Assembly: GCF_004343775.1 (NCBI RefSeq)
Contig: NZ_PTXL01000003.1
Coordinates: forward strand, 248,001-312,000
Length of the DNA stretch: 64,000 nt
Origin: Burkholderia sp. SRS-46
GTDB taxonomy: Bacteria > Pseudomonadota > Gammaproteobacteria > Burkholderiales > Burkholderiaceae
Reading direction: 5' to 3'
Shown: positions 16,452 to 25,617 of the stretch, in pieces
Layout of the letters: each line of letters starts with the position of its first letter
How positions within the stretch are numbered: position 1 is the first letter of the stretch
The notes under the pieces: model-generated
The model's input: the letters and a program-made list of their open reading frames with translations, nothing else
Database searches by the model: none
Told to the model about the DNA's origin: nothing
Made by a program: the position numbers and the translations under genes

Positions 16452-17378
16452 ATGCAGAACTTTCGACTGACGCCCGAACAAATCGCGACGTTCCGCGCAC
16501 AGGGTTATATCGGCCCGTTCACGCTCTATTCGCCGGAAGATGCCCGCGAGCGCTACAAGGCGATCCGCGCGCAGCTGTTCGACCGCGAGTACGCGGTCTA
16601 CGACCTGCCGCCGACGAGCCCGATCGCCAACTACGACCGCCATCTCGACGTGAACCTGCTGAGCGAGCACATCGGCCGCCCGGAAATCGTCCAGCGGGTG
16701 AACTCGATCCTCGGCCCCGACGTGATCTGCTGGCGCTCGGAGATGTTCCCGAAATATCCGGGCGACGAAGGCACCGACTGGCACCAGGCGGACACCTTCG
16801 CGCATGCGTCCGGCCAGCCGCAGATCATCTGGCCCGGCGACCAGCGCTTCGGCGGCGCGATCACGGTGTGGACGGCGCTGACCGACGCCACCGAGGAAAA
16901 CGGCTGCCTGCGCTTCGTGCCCGGCACGCACGAGGAGATGTTCTACGACGAATCGAAGAAGATGGCGTTCGATCCGACGAACATCAACGCGCTCGAGAAG
17001 GACGGCATCAAGCGCGGCTTCTTCGGCTACGACTACCGCAGCCTGCAGAAGGACGCGAACTGGAAGCCGGACGAGAGCAAGGCCGTGTCGCTCGTGATGA
17101 AGCCCGGCGAGTTCGTGATCTTCTGGTCGACGCTGATGCACTCGTCGTTCCCGAACTCGACGACCGACAAGACCCGCCTCGGCTACGCGAGCCGCTACGT
17201 GCCGGCTGCCGTGCAGGTCTACCCGGGGACCGATACGGTCGATGAGTACGGCAGCAAGATCTCACTCGACAAGTTCGGCGTCGTGCTCGTGTCCGGCGAG
17301 GATACCTACGGGCACAACCGTCGCGTCGAGCAGAACGCGCGCGGCTTCAGCTTCGCGCAGCAGCCGTCGTTTGCCTGA
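16452..17378 (+). CDS. SyrB2-type non-haem Fe(II)/2-oxoglutarate halogenase
   Basis: 308 aa, nearly the length of SyrB2. The iron site reads WHQAD: His111 and Ala113 in place of the usual Asp, with distal His230 (STLMHSSFP). The missing carboxylate is the hallmark of halogenases in this family, because chloride occupies the vacated site. The 119-residue His-to-His spacing equals that of SyrB2. Arg248 or Arg242 would bind 2-oxoglutarate. Surrounding stretches ([33 protein letters not shown]) also follow SyrB2. The substrate is expected to be an aminoacyl thioester on an adjacent carrier protein, chlorinated at an unactivated carbon. ATG has AGGAG upstream. Confidence 0.93.
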   Translation: MQNFRLTPEQIATFRAQGYIGPFTLYSPEDARERYKAIRAQLFDREYAVYDLPPTSPIANYDRHLDVNLLSEHIGRPEIVQRVNSILGPDVICWRSEMFPKYPGDEGTDWHQADTFAHASGQPQIIWPGDQRFGGAITVWTALTDATEENGCLRFVPGTHEEMFYDESKKMAFDPTNINALEKDGIKRGFFGYDYRSLQKDANWKPDESKAVSLVMKPGEFVIFWSTLMHSSFPNSTTDKTRLGYASRYVPAAVQVYPGTDTVDEYGSKISLDKFGVVLVSGEDTYGHNRRVEQNARGFSFAQQPSFA

Positions 17379-17453
17379 CCGTCCGCACCCGCGGCCCTTG
17401 CCATCGGCGAACGGCGCACCCGCGCCGTTCGCCATTCGAGCGACCCGAACACC

Positions 17454-17720
17454 ATGACACCCCCCATCGAGATGCCTCATGTCCAGCGCATCGACCACGT
17501 CGTCGCATCCGTCGTGGCCAGCGTGCTCGGCCGGGACGACGTCGGCCCCGACGACGATTTCTTCGTGCTCGGCGGCTCGTCGATTTCCGCGGCGCTGGTC
17601 AGCACGCAGCTGGAAGCCCAGCTCGGCTACGAAGTGCCGCTGCGCCTGCTGTTCGACAACCCGTGTCTCCGGACCTTCAGCGAGAAGCTGGTCGAATCGA
17701 CGAACATCGCCGCGCAGTAG
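17454..17720 (+). CDS. Free-standing peptidyl carrier protein 2
   Basis: 88 aa. DDDFFVLGGSSISAALV holds the phosphopantetheine Ser (Ser43). The ribosome binding site is poor; an ATG at 17472 is an alternative start. A second carrier next to a Cys-type aminoacyltransferase mirrors the CmaA/CmaD arrangement, in which the amino acid is passed to a second carrier before or after halogenation. Confidence 0.87.
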   Translation: MTPPIEMPHVQRIDHVVASVVASVLGRDDVGPDDDFFVLGGSSISAALVSTQLEAQLGYEVPLRLLFDNPCLRTFSEKLVESTNIAAQ

Positions 17721-17769
17721 GGCCGTGCGGCCGGTCCGGCATTGCCTTGCCATGCAGGAGGAAATCGCC

Positions 17770-18591
17770 TTGAACAAGCACTATCGCGCCGAAATCTACG
17801 ATTTCGACAAGCAGGTCGAACGCGCCGATCTCACGCTTGCCGATGCCGCGCTGCTGATTCGCGATCGCCGGGCGGCCGCGGTGCTCGTCGATCTCGTCGA
17901 ACCGCACGACCTCGACAAATGGTGGAACGACGACGCGTTTCCGCCGGTCACGCAGCATCAGAGCTTCGCGGGCGCCGGCAAATCCGGGCTGGCGATCGGA
18001 CCGACGCAGCGGCTCGTGAACGAGCAGCTGATTCCGGGCCTGATCGACTACTTCTCGTATGCGGGCCGCGCCAACGCGGCGCTGCGCGATACCGAATTCG
18101 TCAGGCTGTGCGCGCGCGAACTCGGCGCGGGCACCGTGCAGGTGGGCGCGTGGGGCGAGCTGCCGCTCGTGTCGAAGCGCGAATACCAGCCGGTCGAGAA
18201 CGGCCTGTACAGCGTGCCGCCGCATTGCGATGCGATCCACTTCGGCCGCGAGCCGCACAACTGGCCGATCAAGGAAGGCTACGACGAAGGCTACGACCAG
18301 ATCTCGATCTTCCTGTCGGTGAAGGATGCGGAAAACAGCGCGGGCCTCGTGATGTGGGACTACCGGCCCGCGACGCGCGTGGAGCTGGACGAGCTGATGA
18401 GCGAATTCACCCGCACCCGCCGCATCGAGCGGCTCGAGCAGGTGCGCAGCGTCACCATCAAGGGGCGCCCCGGGCAGTTGAACATCCTCAACACGCGGGT
18501 GATGCACGCGGTCGAGCAATGCCGCACGGTGCGCCGGACGCTCGGCTCGTTCCTCGTCTGGCACGACGGCCAATGGCGGATGTTCCACTGA
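17770..18591 (+). CDS. Fe(II)/2-oxoglutarate oxygenase, copy A
   Basis: 273 aa from a TTG at 17770 with AGGAGG 7 bases upstream; the ATG at 17752 overlaps that site and is less likely. Iron ligands His152-x-Asp154 (PPHCDAIHFG) and His246 (RVMHAVEQ), with Arg candidates for 2-oxoglutarate just after (RRTLGSFLVW). Unlike the halogenase, the Asp is present, so hydroxylation, desaturation or cyclisation is expected. It is a paralogue of the 19665 gene: same length, same ligand positions, shared NWP and VMWD stretches. Its stop overlaps the next start by one base. Confidence 0.82.
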   Translation: MNKHYRAEIYDFDKQVERADLTLADAALLIRDRRAAAVLVDLVEPHDLDKWWNDDAFPPVTQHQSFAGAGKSGLAIGPTQRLVNEQLIPGLIDYFSYAGRANAALRDTEFVRLCARELGAGTVQVGAWGELPLVSKREYQPVENGLYSVPPHCDAIHFGREPHNWPIKEGYDEGYDQISIFLSVKDAENSAGLVMWDYRPATRVELDELMSEFTRTRRIERLEQVRSVTIKGRPGQLNILNTRVMHAVEQCRTVRRTLGSFLVWHDGQWRMFH

Positions 18592-19640
18592 TGCAGACCA
18601 CCCTTCCACTGCACGGCGCCGACCCGGCGCGCAGCCGGCTCGACGCCGAACTCGCCGCATTCGAGCGCTTCGCGGCATCGAGCGCGATCGGCGGCGCGCC
18701 CGTCGAACGCATCGAGCGCTACGGCTTCGTCGTGCATCCGCGCGGCGCGCGGCCGGCCGCCGGGCAGCCGATCGACCTGCTGTTCATCGCGCTGACGCAC
18801 GGCAACGAATACGCGGGCCTGCCGGCGCTCAACGCGCTGTGCCGCTACTTCGCGGCCGGCGTGCTCGCGCCCGCCGCATCGATCGGCTTCCTGCTGGGCA
18901 ACGTCGATGCCGCGCGGCACGGCACGCGCTTCGTCGAGCGGGACCTGAACCGCACGTTCGGCCGCATCCAGCGCGATACGGTCGACGACCGGCGGGCCCG
19001 CGACATGGAACCCGTGATGGCGCGCGCGCGCTACAGCCTCGACCTGCACCAGACGATCGAGCCATCGGAAGCGCCGTTCTTCGTCTTCAACTACATGGCG
19101 TCGAGCCTGCAGCTCGCGCACGTGATCTCGCAGGACACGCCCGTCGTCACGCACTGGGGCCGGCCGTTCTCGGCCACGACGGCCGGCGGCTGCACGTCCG
19201 ACGAGTTCATCCAGCAGGCCGGCGGCGTGGCGCTGAGCATCGAGCTCGGGCAGAAAGGCTTCGGCCTCTACCAGATCGCGGCGGGCGTGCGCGTGTGCCT
19301 GGAAACGATCGCCGCGATCGACGGCGTGCTGCGCGGCGCGCCGCTGCCGGCGGTGCAGGCTTGCGCGAACCCGATCTACACGTGGGCGCACATCGTCCCC
19401 TACCCGGACGGCGACGTCAGGCTCGACGCGGGCTTGCGGAATTTCCAGCTGATCCGGGCCGGCGAGCGCCTCGGCATGCACGACGGCGCGCCGATCGTGG
19501 CCGACGAAAGCGGCCTGCTGCTGTTTCCCAAGTATCGACGTTCCGAATCCGAGCCGAAGCCGGGCGAGCTCTACCGCCTGCTGCGGCAGCCGGCGTTGTC
19601 GGAACTCGGCAAAGGCGACTGCCTTGTGCCGCAACCCTGA
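18591..19640 (+). CDS. Succinylglutamate desuccinylase/aspartoacylase-family hydrolase
   Basis: 349 aa zinc hydrolase of the AstE/ASPA group in the M14 fold. Zinc ligands: His70 and Glu73 (ALTHGNEYAG) and His153 (SLDLHQT); the substrate-Arg segment FVERDLNRTFG is present. The family removes N-acyl groups from amino acids. In this cluster it could unmask an N-acylated, protected amino-acid product, paired with a GNAT enzyme that adds the group; this pairing is an inference. It is placed between the two 2OG oxygenase paralogues and starts one base into the preceding stop. Confidence 0.82.
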   Translation: MQTTLPLHGADPARSRLDAELAAFERFAASSAIGGAPVERIERYGFVVHPRGARPAAGQPIDLLFIALTHGNEYAGLPALNALCRYFAAGVLAPAASIGFLLGNVDAARHGTRFVERDLNRTFGRIQRDTVDDRRARDMEPVMARARYSLDLHQTIEPSEAPFFVFNYMASSLQLAHVISQDTPVVTHWGRPFSATTAGGCTSDEFIQQAGGVALSIELGQKGFGLYQIAAGVRVCLETIAAIDGVLRGAPLPAVQACANPIYTWAHIVPYPDGDVRLDAGLRNFQLIRAGERLGMHDGAPIVADESGLLLFPKYRRSESEPKPGELYRLLRQPALSELGKGDCLVPQP

Positions 19641-19664
19641 TTTCCCCGATTTCGTGGAGGCATC

Positions 19665-20486
19665 ATGCAGGATACCTACTCAGCTCATGTGATGCGCTTC
19701 GGCGCGGCCCCGCGCGGCGAGCGCCTGACGCTCGCCGCGGCGATCCACGCGCTCGAAGCGGACGACGCCGACGCGATCGTCATGGACATCGTGCCCGAAG
19801 GCGAGCGCGAGGCCTGGTGGGACGACGCGGGCTTCTCGAGCTCGCCGTTCACGAAGAACGCACACCACGCCGGCATTGTCGCGACGTCGGTGACGCTCGG
19901 GCAACTGCAGCGCGAACAAGGCGAGAAGCTCGTGTCGAAGGCGGCGGAATATTTCGGCGTCGCGTGCCGGGTCAACGAAGGCCTGCGGCAGACGCGCTTC
20001 GTGCGCCTGTTCGCCGACGCGCTCGACGCCCGGCCGCTGACGATCGGTCACGACTACGAGGTCGAGTTCCTGCTCGCGACGCGGCGCGTGTACGAGCCGT
20101 TCGAGGCGCCGTTCAATTTCGCGCCGCATTGCGACGACGTGAGCTACGGGCGCGACACCGTGAACTGGCCGCTCAAGCGCTCGTACCCGCGGCAGCTCGG
20201 CGGCTTCCTGACCATCCAGGGCGCCGCGAACGATGCGGGCATGGTGATGTGGGACAACCGCCCCGAATCGCGCGCCGTGCTCGACCGGATGAACGGCGAG
20301 TATCGCGAAACCGGCGCGATCGCCGAGCTGGAACAGGCCCGCAAGATCCTGCTGAAACCGCAGCCCGGCCAGCTCACGCTGTTCCAGAGCAAGTACCTGC
20401 ACGCGATCGAGCGCTGCACGTCGACCCGGCGCACCATGGGCCTGTTCCTGATCCATCAGGAAGACGGCTGGCGGCTGTTCGATTGA
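19665..20486 (+). CDS. Fe(II)/2-oxoglutarate oxygenase, copy B
   Basis: 273 aa. Iron ligands His155-x-Asp157 (APHCDDVSYG) and His246 (KYLHAIERC), followed by RRTMGLFLI. ATG has GGAGG upstream. It aligns end to end with the oxygenase at 17770, so the two arose by duplication; clear divergence outside the metal site suggests they act on different positions or steps. It is the last gene before a strong terminator, so it closes the core plus-strand operon. Confidence 0.82.
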   Translation: MQDTYSAHVMRFGAAPRGERLTLAAAIHALEADDADAIVMDIVPEGEREAWWDDAGFSSSPFTKNAHHAGIVATSVTLGQLQREQGEKLVSKAAEYFGVACRVNEGLRQTRFVRLFADALDARPLTIGHDYEVEFLLATRRVYEPFEAPFNFAPHCDDVSYGRDTVNWPLKRSYPRQLGGFLTIQGAANDAGMVMWDNRPESRAVLDRMNGEYRETGAIAELEQARKILLKPQPGQLTLFQSKYLHAIERCTSTRRTMGLFLIHQEDGWRLFD

Positions 20487-20535
20487 ACGAACGCGAGCGC
20501 GCATGGCGCGCGACGTCCTCGGCCATTTTTTCTCC

Positions 20536-20569
20536 GGTCGGCAGGCACCACGCGCCTGCCGGCCTTTTT
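20536..20569 (+). terminator. Rho-independent terminator
   Basis: An 11 bp GC-rich stem (20536-20546 with 20554-20564, one G-T pair), 7-base loop and five T residues. It ends the operon that begins with the rsaM-like and luxI genes. The aminotransferase gene is downstream of it. Confidence 0.85.
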
Positions 20570-20619
20570 CGCATCCGGCGGCCCGCCGCGCGCCGGCTTC
20601 AACCCTGACAGGCACCCCC

Positions 20620-21822
20620 ATGAACGATATCGTGCTCGCCATGCGCGCGCGTGGCATCAAGTCTTCCGCAGTGCGCGAATTGCTGGAACACAGCAAGATG
20701 CCCGGCGTGATCTCGCTGGCTGGCGGCATTCCCGCGTCCGACCTGTTCGACATGGAAGGGATCGACGACGCGATCGCGGCGATCCTGCGTGACGAACATC
20801 GCGATCTGTTCCAGTACGGCCTCACCGAGGGCGAAGTGAGCCTGCGCGAGCAGATCGCCCAGTGGGCCGGCACGTTCGGCATCCCGGCGACGGCCGAGTC
20901 GATGCTGATCACGTCCGGATCGCAGCAAGGGCTCGACCTGGTCGCACGCGTGCTGCTCGACCAGGGCGACCGCGTGCTCGTCGAACGGCCGACCTACGTG
21001 GCGGCGCTGCAAGTGTTCCAGTTCGTCGGCGCGCAGATCGACGGCATCCGCGGCGGGCCCGGCGGGCTCGATCTCGACCATGTCGAACGCGAACTGCAAC
21101 GCGGCGGCGTGAAGGCGATCTACCTGACGCCGAATTTCGCGAACCCGACCGGCTACACGATCCCGCTCGCGCAGCGCATCGCGCTCGTCGAACTCGCGCA
21201 GCGCCACGGCTGCGCGATCATCGAGGACGATCCCTACGGGCAACTGCGCTTCAGCGGCGAGCCGATCCCGAGCCTGCTCGAGATCGCATCGGCGCAGCCG
21301 GGCGGGAACCGCACCGTCTGCTACCTGTCGACGTTCTCGAAAGTGTTCTCCCCGGGCGTGCGCGTGGGCTGGCTCGTGATGCCGCCGGCGCTGCGCCCGC
21401 CGACCGCCGTCGCCAAGCAGGCGTTCGACCTGCATACGTCGACGCTCACGCAGAACATCGTCGCGCGCTACCTCGCGTCCGGCCGCCTCGCCGGACGGCT
21501 CGACGTGCTGCGCAACGCGTACCGCACGCGCCGCGATGCGCTGACGCGCGCGTTGCGCGCGACGTTCGGCGACGACCTGCAGTTCAACGAGCCGGAAGGC
21601 GGCATGTTCCTGTGGGCCCGCTTCGCGCGCCAGGTGCCGGCCGAGCGCGTGCTCGAGGCGGCGATCCGCGAGAAGGTGGTGTTCGTGCCCGGCAAGGCGT
21701 TCTATGCGAGCGACCCGGAGCACGACACGCTGCGGCTGTCGTATTCGATGCTCGGGGATGAGAACGCCGGCGAGGCGGCGCGCCGCCTGAAGCGCGCGTG
21801 GGATGCCGTCGCCGGGAACTGA
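20620..21822 (+). CDS. PLP-dependent aminotransferase (fold type I, 2-aminoadipate/MocR-like)
   Basis: 400 aa. Seen: SLAGGIPASDLFD, YGLTEGEVSLREQI, NFANPTGYTIPLAQR, EDDPYGQLRF, and STFSKVFSPGVRVGW with the PLP Lys. This is the aromatic/2-aminoadipate aminotransferase subgroup. ATG at 20620; no strong binding site. It lies after the terminator of the core operon, so it may have its own promoter. It may supply or transaminate the amino acid used by the cluster, but a housekeeping role is possible. Confidence 0.85.
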   Translation: MNDIVLAMRARGIKSSAVRELLEHSKMPGVISLAGGIPASDLFDMEGIDDAIAAILRDEHRDLFQYGLTEGEVSLREQIAQWAGTFGIPATAESMLITSGSQQGLDLVARVLLDQGDRVLVERPTYVAALQVFQFVGAQIDGIRGGPGGLDLDHVERELQRGGVKAIYLTPNFANPTGYTIPLAQRIALVELAQRHGCAIIEDDPYGQLRFSGEPIPSLLEIASAQPGGNRTVCYLSTFSKVFSPGVRVGWLVMPPALRPPTAVAKQAFDLHTSTLTQNIVARYLASGRLAGRLDVLRNAYRTRRDALTRALRATFGDDLQFNEPEGGMFLWARFARQVPAERVLEAAIREKVVFVPGKAFYASDPEHDTLRLSYSMLGDENAGEAARRLKRAWDAVAGN

Positions 21823-21877
21823 ACCTCGACCTGAAGCGGCGCACCTGAAGCGGCGCGGTACGCGCGCCGCCCGCCGT

Positions 21878-21904
21878 GCCGGCCGCGCCTTGCCTGCGGC
21901 CGGC
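21878..21904. terminator. Hairpin between convergent genes
   Basis: A 9 bp perfect GC stem (GCCGGCCGC with GCGGCCGGC) around a 9-base loop, between the aminotransferase and antiporter stops. A short weak T-rich stretch follows on the plus strand. It is likely bidirectional. Confidence 0.5.
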
Positions 21905-21909
21905 GCTTC

Positions 21910-23154
21910 TTATTTGCTCGCGACCGAAATCGCAGGCGAGGAGCGCGATTGCAGACGCAGCGTGAACCGCACCAGCGGTGCCGTCAGCGCCGTCGTCACG
22001 AGCGCGAACACGACGAGAATCGTATAGACGCGCGTCGGCAGGATCTGCATCTGCAGGCCGATCGACAGCACGATCAGTTCCATCAGCCCGCGCGTGTTCA
22101 TCAGCGAGCCGACGAGCATCGCATCGTTCGGCGCGAGGCCGGTCGCGCGCGCGCCCAGATAGCTGCCGCCGAACTTGCCGATGAAGCCGCCCGCGAGGAA
22201 CACGCCGAACCACAGCCAGCCGGTCGCGTCGTCGATCGAGCCGAGCGACGCATGCAGCCCCGCATACGCGAAAAACACCGGCATCAGCACGAGCCGCACG
22301 AAGCCCTCGACGTTGTCGTGCCACTCCTTCGCGAGCCCCGGCACGTTCCGCACGAACAGCGCCGCGGCGAGCGCGCCGAACGCGCTGTGGAACCCGATCA
22401 TCGACGTCGCCAGCGCCGACACCATCACGAAGCAGAACAGCACGGCCAGCCGGTCGCGCGCGGCGTGGACCGAACGCGCGAGCCGGGCGAGCAGCGGGCG
22501 GATCACGAAACGCGCGAGCAGCGCGGTGACGGCGAGGTAGACGAGCAGGCTGCCGAGCATGCGCACGAACGCCCAGCCCGGCCCGCTCGACAGCGACGCG
22601 ATCGTCGCGAGCAGCAGCCAGCCGAGCGCATCGGTCAGCATCGCGGCGGACATCGCGTGCCGCGCGCCCGCCATCGCGCCGAGGCGCAGATCCTCGACAA
22701 TGCGCGCCATCACGGGCACGGCCGACACCGACAGCGCGACCCCGCAGAACAGCACGTAGGCGAGCGGCGGCGCTTCGCTCGCGAGCGTGTTCTTCGACGC
22801 GACGGCGATGATCATGCCGAACGCCGCCGGCAGGCACAGGCCGAACGCCGCGACCGCGACGGGCGTGCGCCACCGCTTGTCGCGAAACGTCGCGCCGAGC
22901 TCCAGGTGCAGGCCGACCTGGAACATCAGCAGCACGAGCCCCACTTCGCCGACCTGCCCCATCCCGGACGGCGCGCGCGGGCCGAACAGCATGTCGTAGA
23001 AACCCGGTGCGATCGCGCCGAACAGTGACGGCCCGAGCACCAGGCCGGCCGCGATTTCGCCGACGACCGCGCACTGGCCGAGCCGTTCGGCGACTCTGCC
23101 GCAGACGTTGCACAGTGCGATGACGAGCACGAGTTGCAGCAACCAGATAGTCAT
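21910..23154 (-). CDS. CPA2-family cation:proton antiporter
   Basis: 414 aa, about twelve hydrophobic segments. Family stretches: VVGEIAAGLVLGPSLFG near the N-terminus, then EVGLVLLMFQVGLHLEL, ALSVSAVPVMARIVEDL, and AAMLTDALGWLLLA with an Asp in the transport core. It lacks the C-terminal TrkA-N domain found in KefB/C. It faces the aminotransferase gene and lies inside the luxI-luxR interval. Sodium or potassium exchange for protons is the family role; resistance to the cluster product is possible. Confidence 0.85.
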   Translation of the reverse strand: MTIWLLQLVLVIALCNVCGRVAERLGQCAVVGEIAAGLVLGPSLFGAIAPGFYDMLFGPRAPSGMGQVGEVGLVLLMFQVGLHLELGATFRDKRWRTPVAVAAFGLCLPAAFGMIIAVASKNTLASEAPPLAYVLFCGVALSVSAVPVMARIVEDLRLGAMAGARHAMSAAMLTDALGWLLLATIASLSSGPGWAFVRMLGSLLVYLAVTALLARFVIRPLLARLARSVHAARDRLAVLFCFVMVSALATSMIGFHSAFGALAAALFVRNVPGLAKEWHDNVEGFVRLVLMPVFFAYAGLHASLGSIDDATGWLWFGVFLAGGFIGKFGGSYLGARATGLAPNDAMLVGSLMNTRGLMELIVLSIGLQMQILPTRVYTILVVFALVTTALTAPLVRFTLRLQSRSSPAISVASK

Positions 23155-23365
23155 GAATTGCCTCAGGAAGGCCCGACCGATTCGCGTGGGCGGCCGTCGC
23201 GATTGCCGGCGACGGCGAGCGGCGTGACAGGCGGCGGCCCGCCGGATGTCGACACCGATGCTATAGGCGGGTCACACGAGGCGATACTGGAAGGAACTAC
23301 AGGCAAGCACCACTGGAAAAGCGCGGCATCGCGTGCATCGCCCGCGCGGCATACGGCCATGCGGC

Positions 23366-24271
23366 TCACGCGGCGCGATCGCCGCGGCCGGCACGCGCGC
23401 CCACGTAGTGGGACGATGCGGTGACAAAACCCTGGCGAATGAAGTTCGCCATCTCCTCGGCCAGCGGCGTGGCGCCGGATGGCGGAAAGTGCAGCGCGAT
23501 CGCGAAATCCGGCAGCCCGGGCAGCCCCATCGGCGACGACACGATCTGCAGATCGGCGGGAACGGTCGATGCGAGCCACGCGGTCACGGCCATGTCCATC
23601 CGCACCGTCGCCTTCGTCGCTTCGATGTCGCCGTTCTCGAATACCGTGCGCCATGCGATCTCGCGCTTCGTCAGCGCATCGAACAGCGCCGGCCGGAACA
23701 CGCACGCGTCGCTGACGATCGAGACCGCCAGCGGCCGCTTCATGTACGCGCTGCCGCCGCTCGCGCCGACCCATACGAGCCGTTCGGTGTGCAGGCACTC
23801 GCCGCCCGGCTCGCTCGCGGCCTGCTCGATCACCGCGAGATCCAGCTGGCCGTCGGCCAGCGCGGCGGCCAGCTCGATCGACGGAAGGCTGACCAGCGCG
23901 ATCTCGACGTGCGGAAAACTCTGGGCAAACGATTTGAAAATGGCGGCCAGATAAGTGCCGACGAGATCGGACGGCGCCCCGACCCGAATGACGCCGGACA
24001 ATGCCGCGCCGTTCATGTCGGTCCAGATCCGGTCGTTCAGCCGCACGAGCTGCTCGGCCTGCTCGAGCAGGCGCTCGCCCGCGCCGGTCAGCTTCAGGCG
24101 CCCCTGGGTCCGGTCGAACATCTTCTGGCCGAAGCACTCCTCTAGGCGCTTGATCTGCTGGCTGATCGCGCTTTGCGTGAGATGCAGCGCATGCGCGGCC
24201 GCCGTCATGCTCGAACGGCGTGCCACGGTGACGAACGTACGCAACAGACTCGTGTCGAGATTGCGGGGCAT
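23366..24271 (-). CDS. LysR-type transcriptional regulator
   Basis: 301 aa from the ATG at 24271; an ATG at 24286 lies inside a palindrome and neither start has a good binding site. N-terminal helix-turn-helix: SLLRTFVTVARRSSMTAAAHALHLTQSAISQQIKRLEE. The C-terminal two-lobed effector domain begins near GVIRVGAPSDLVGTYLA. It is divergent from a LysE exporter gene 155 bases away, the standard layout in which the regulator controls export of an amino acid-like effector. Confidence 0.9.
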   Translation of the reverse strand: MPRNLDTSLLRTFVTVARRSSMTAAAHALHLTQSAISQQIKRLEECFGQKMFDRTQGRLKLTGAGERLLEQAEQLVRLNDRIWTDMNGAALSGVIRVGAPSDLVGTYLAAIFKSFAQSFPHVEIALVSLPSIELAAALADGQLDLAVIEQAASEPGGECLHTERLVWVGASGGSAYMKRPLAVSIVSDACVFRPALFDALTKREIAWRTVFENGDIEATKATVRMDMAVTAWLASTVPADLQIVSSPMGLPGLPDFAIALHFPPSGATPLAEEMANFIRQGFVTASSHYVGARAGRGDRAA

Positions 24272-24284
24272 TGGAGGGGAGATC

Positions 24285-24299
24285 ATTAGCGTCGCTAAT
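24285..24299. promoter_or_regulatory. Palindromic LysR-type operator
   Basis: ATTAGCGTCGCTAAT is a perfect 7-1-7 palindrome with the T-N11-A form of LysR binding sites. It lies next to the lysR start and upstream of the divergent lysE gene, so it could serve both. Confidence 0.6.
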
Positions 24300-24426
24300 G
24301 GGGCTCATTATAAACATTCCATACCCTGGCATGCGAAAGACTTTTAGAGTTTTGACACATGTCGGCCCGATTGCCGTCGGGACACGTCACGCGCCGGGTG
24401 GGCGCCTTACCGGAGGTTGTCGAGTC

Positions 24427-25026
24427 ATGTCGCAGACGCTGCTCTCCCTGATCGTGTTCGTGATCGTCGCCACCATCACGCCCGGCGGCGCCACCACGCT
24501 CGCGACGGCGTCGGGTACCCAGTTCGGGTTCCGGCGCAGCGTCCCGCTGCTGGGCGGCATCGCGCTCGGGCTGGCATCGCTCGCCGCGATCGCGGCGGCC
24601 GGGCTGGCCGGCCTGCTGCATGCCGTGCCCGCGCTGCAGCTGATCATGAAGATCGTCGGCTCGGCCTACCTGATCTGGCTCGCGTGGAAAATCGCGGCAA
24701 GCGGCGCGCCGAAGGCCAGCGCGAACGCCGCCCAGTCACCGACCAGCTTCTTCGGCGGCGCGCTGCTGCTGTGGCTCAATCCGAAAGGCTGGACCATGGC
24801 GCTCGGCGCAGCCGCGTCGTTTGCCGCGCTGACGCCCGACCCCTTGCATCTCGCTGCGATTCTCGGCAGCGCATTCGGCATCGCTGCGATCGTCTCGCTG
24901 GCGCTGTGGTGCACGGCCGGCGTATTGCTCGGCCGCGCGTTGCGCACGGAGTTCCACTGGCGCGTCGCGAACGGCGCGCTCGGGCTCCTGCTGGCGTTAT
25001 CGATCGTGCCGATCTGGATGGATTGA
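24427..25026 (+). CDS. LysE-family amino-acid exporter
   Basis: 199 aa, about six hydrophobic segments. Family stretches: ATITPGGATTLATASGTQFGFRRSVPLLGGIALG at the N-terminus (the usual form is TPGPNN) and LLLWLNPKGWTMALGA in the middle. ATG at 24427 has GGAGG about 10 bases upstream. Such proteins export amino acids and related compounds. Its place between the biosynthetic genes and luxR makes it a candidate exporter of the cluster product, but the adjacent LysR suggests its own control. Confidence 0.88.
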   Translation: MSQTLLSLIVFVIVATITPGGATTLATASGTQFGFRRSVPLLGGIALGLASLAAIAAAGLAGLLHAVPALQLIMKIVGSAYLIWLAWKIAASGAPKASANAAQSPTSFFGGALLLWLNPKGWTMALGAAASFAALTPDPLHLAAILGSAFGIAAIVSLALWCTAGVLLGRALRTEFHWRVANGALGLLLALSIVPIWMD

Positions 25027-25617
25027 GTTCGCGCCGGCGCCGGCCTGCAAGTGAGACGCGACGACGGGGCCACGTCGTCGTGGCAGGCTGGCGCAGCGGG
25101 CGAACAGCGGCATCGCCTCGTGCATTGCCGCCGGTCGTGACGACGGCTGGACCGATGATGAACAACTTCCACTCAGGGCTTGAAATGCCCCTCCATCGGC
25201 AGCCTCCGAACGAAACGCATTGTCCGGCGAACGTGTAACGATGCGACCGGCCTCCGAACGGGAGGCGGACGGCAGGGTACGGCAGCCGTGAACCCGCTTC
25301 CCGCCACGGCGATGCCGTGCGCCGGGCACGGGTTGCAGTCGCTATTCCAGCACGACAAACGCCCAACGGCGGGCGCGACACGGGCACCAGGCCGTCGTCG
25401 ACAACATTCAGCCGCAGGCACCGTCCACCGCGCTCCGCTGTCCCGACACGGACACCACGCGGACCGATCGGACAAGGGGCTGCTCGCGTGAGCGCGCAGG
25501 GTTTCGACTCCGGTGTGTCGTTCGATCGGCATGGCGGCGAACATGTCGCGGACGCATGCACCGCCTCATGGGCATGACACGCATGCGTTAGACATTACGG
25601 GCCATTTGGAGAATGTT
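25027..25617. other. Intergenic region upstream of luxR
   Basis: About 590 bases. Long open frames occur on both strands because of high GC, but none has motifs or a credible start. No CTG-N10-CAG site was found, so autoregulation of luxR by this type of box is not supported. Confidence 0.5.

Noticed and set aside
12563..21822. Identity with the bactobolin or fragin clusters of Burkholderia
   Set aside because: The halogenase and LuxI/LuxR parallel bactobolin, but there are no PKS modules here; fragin-type gene content also does not match.
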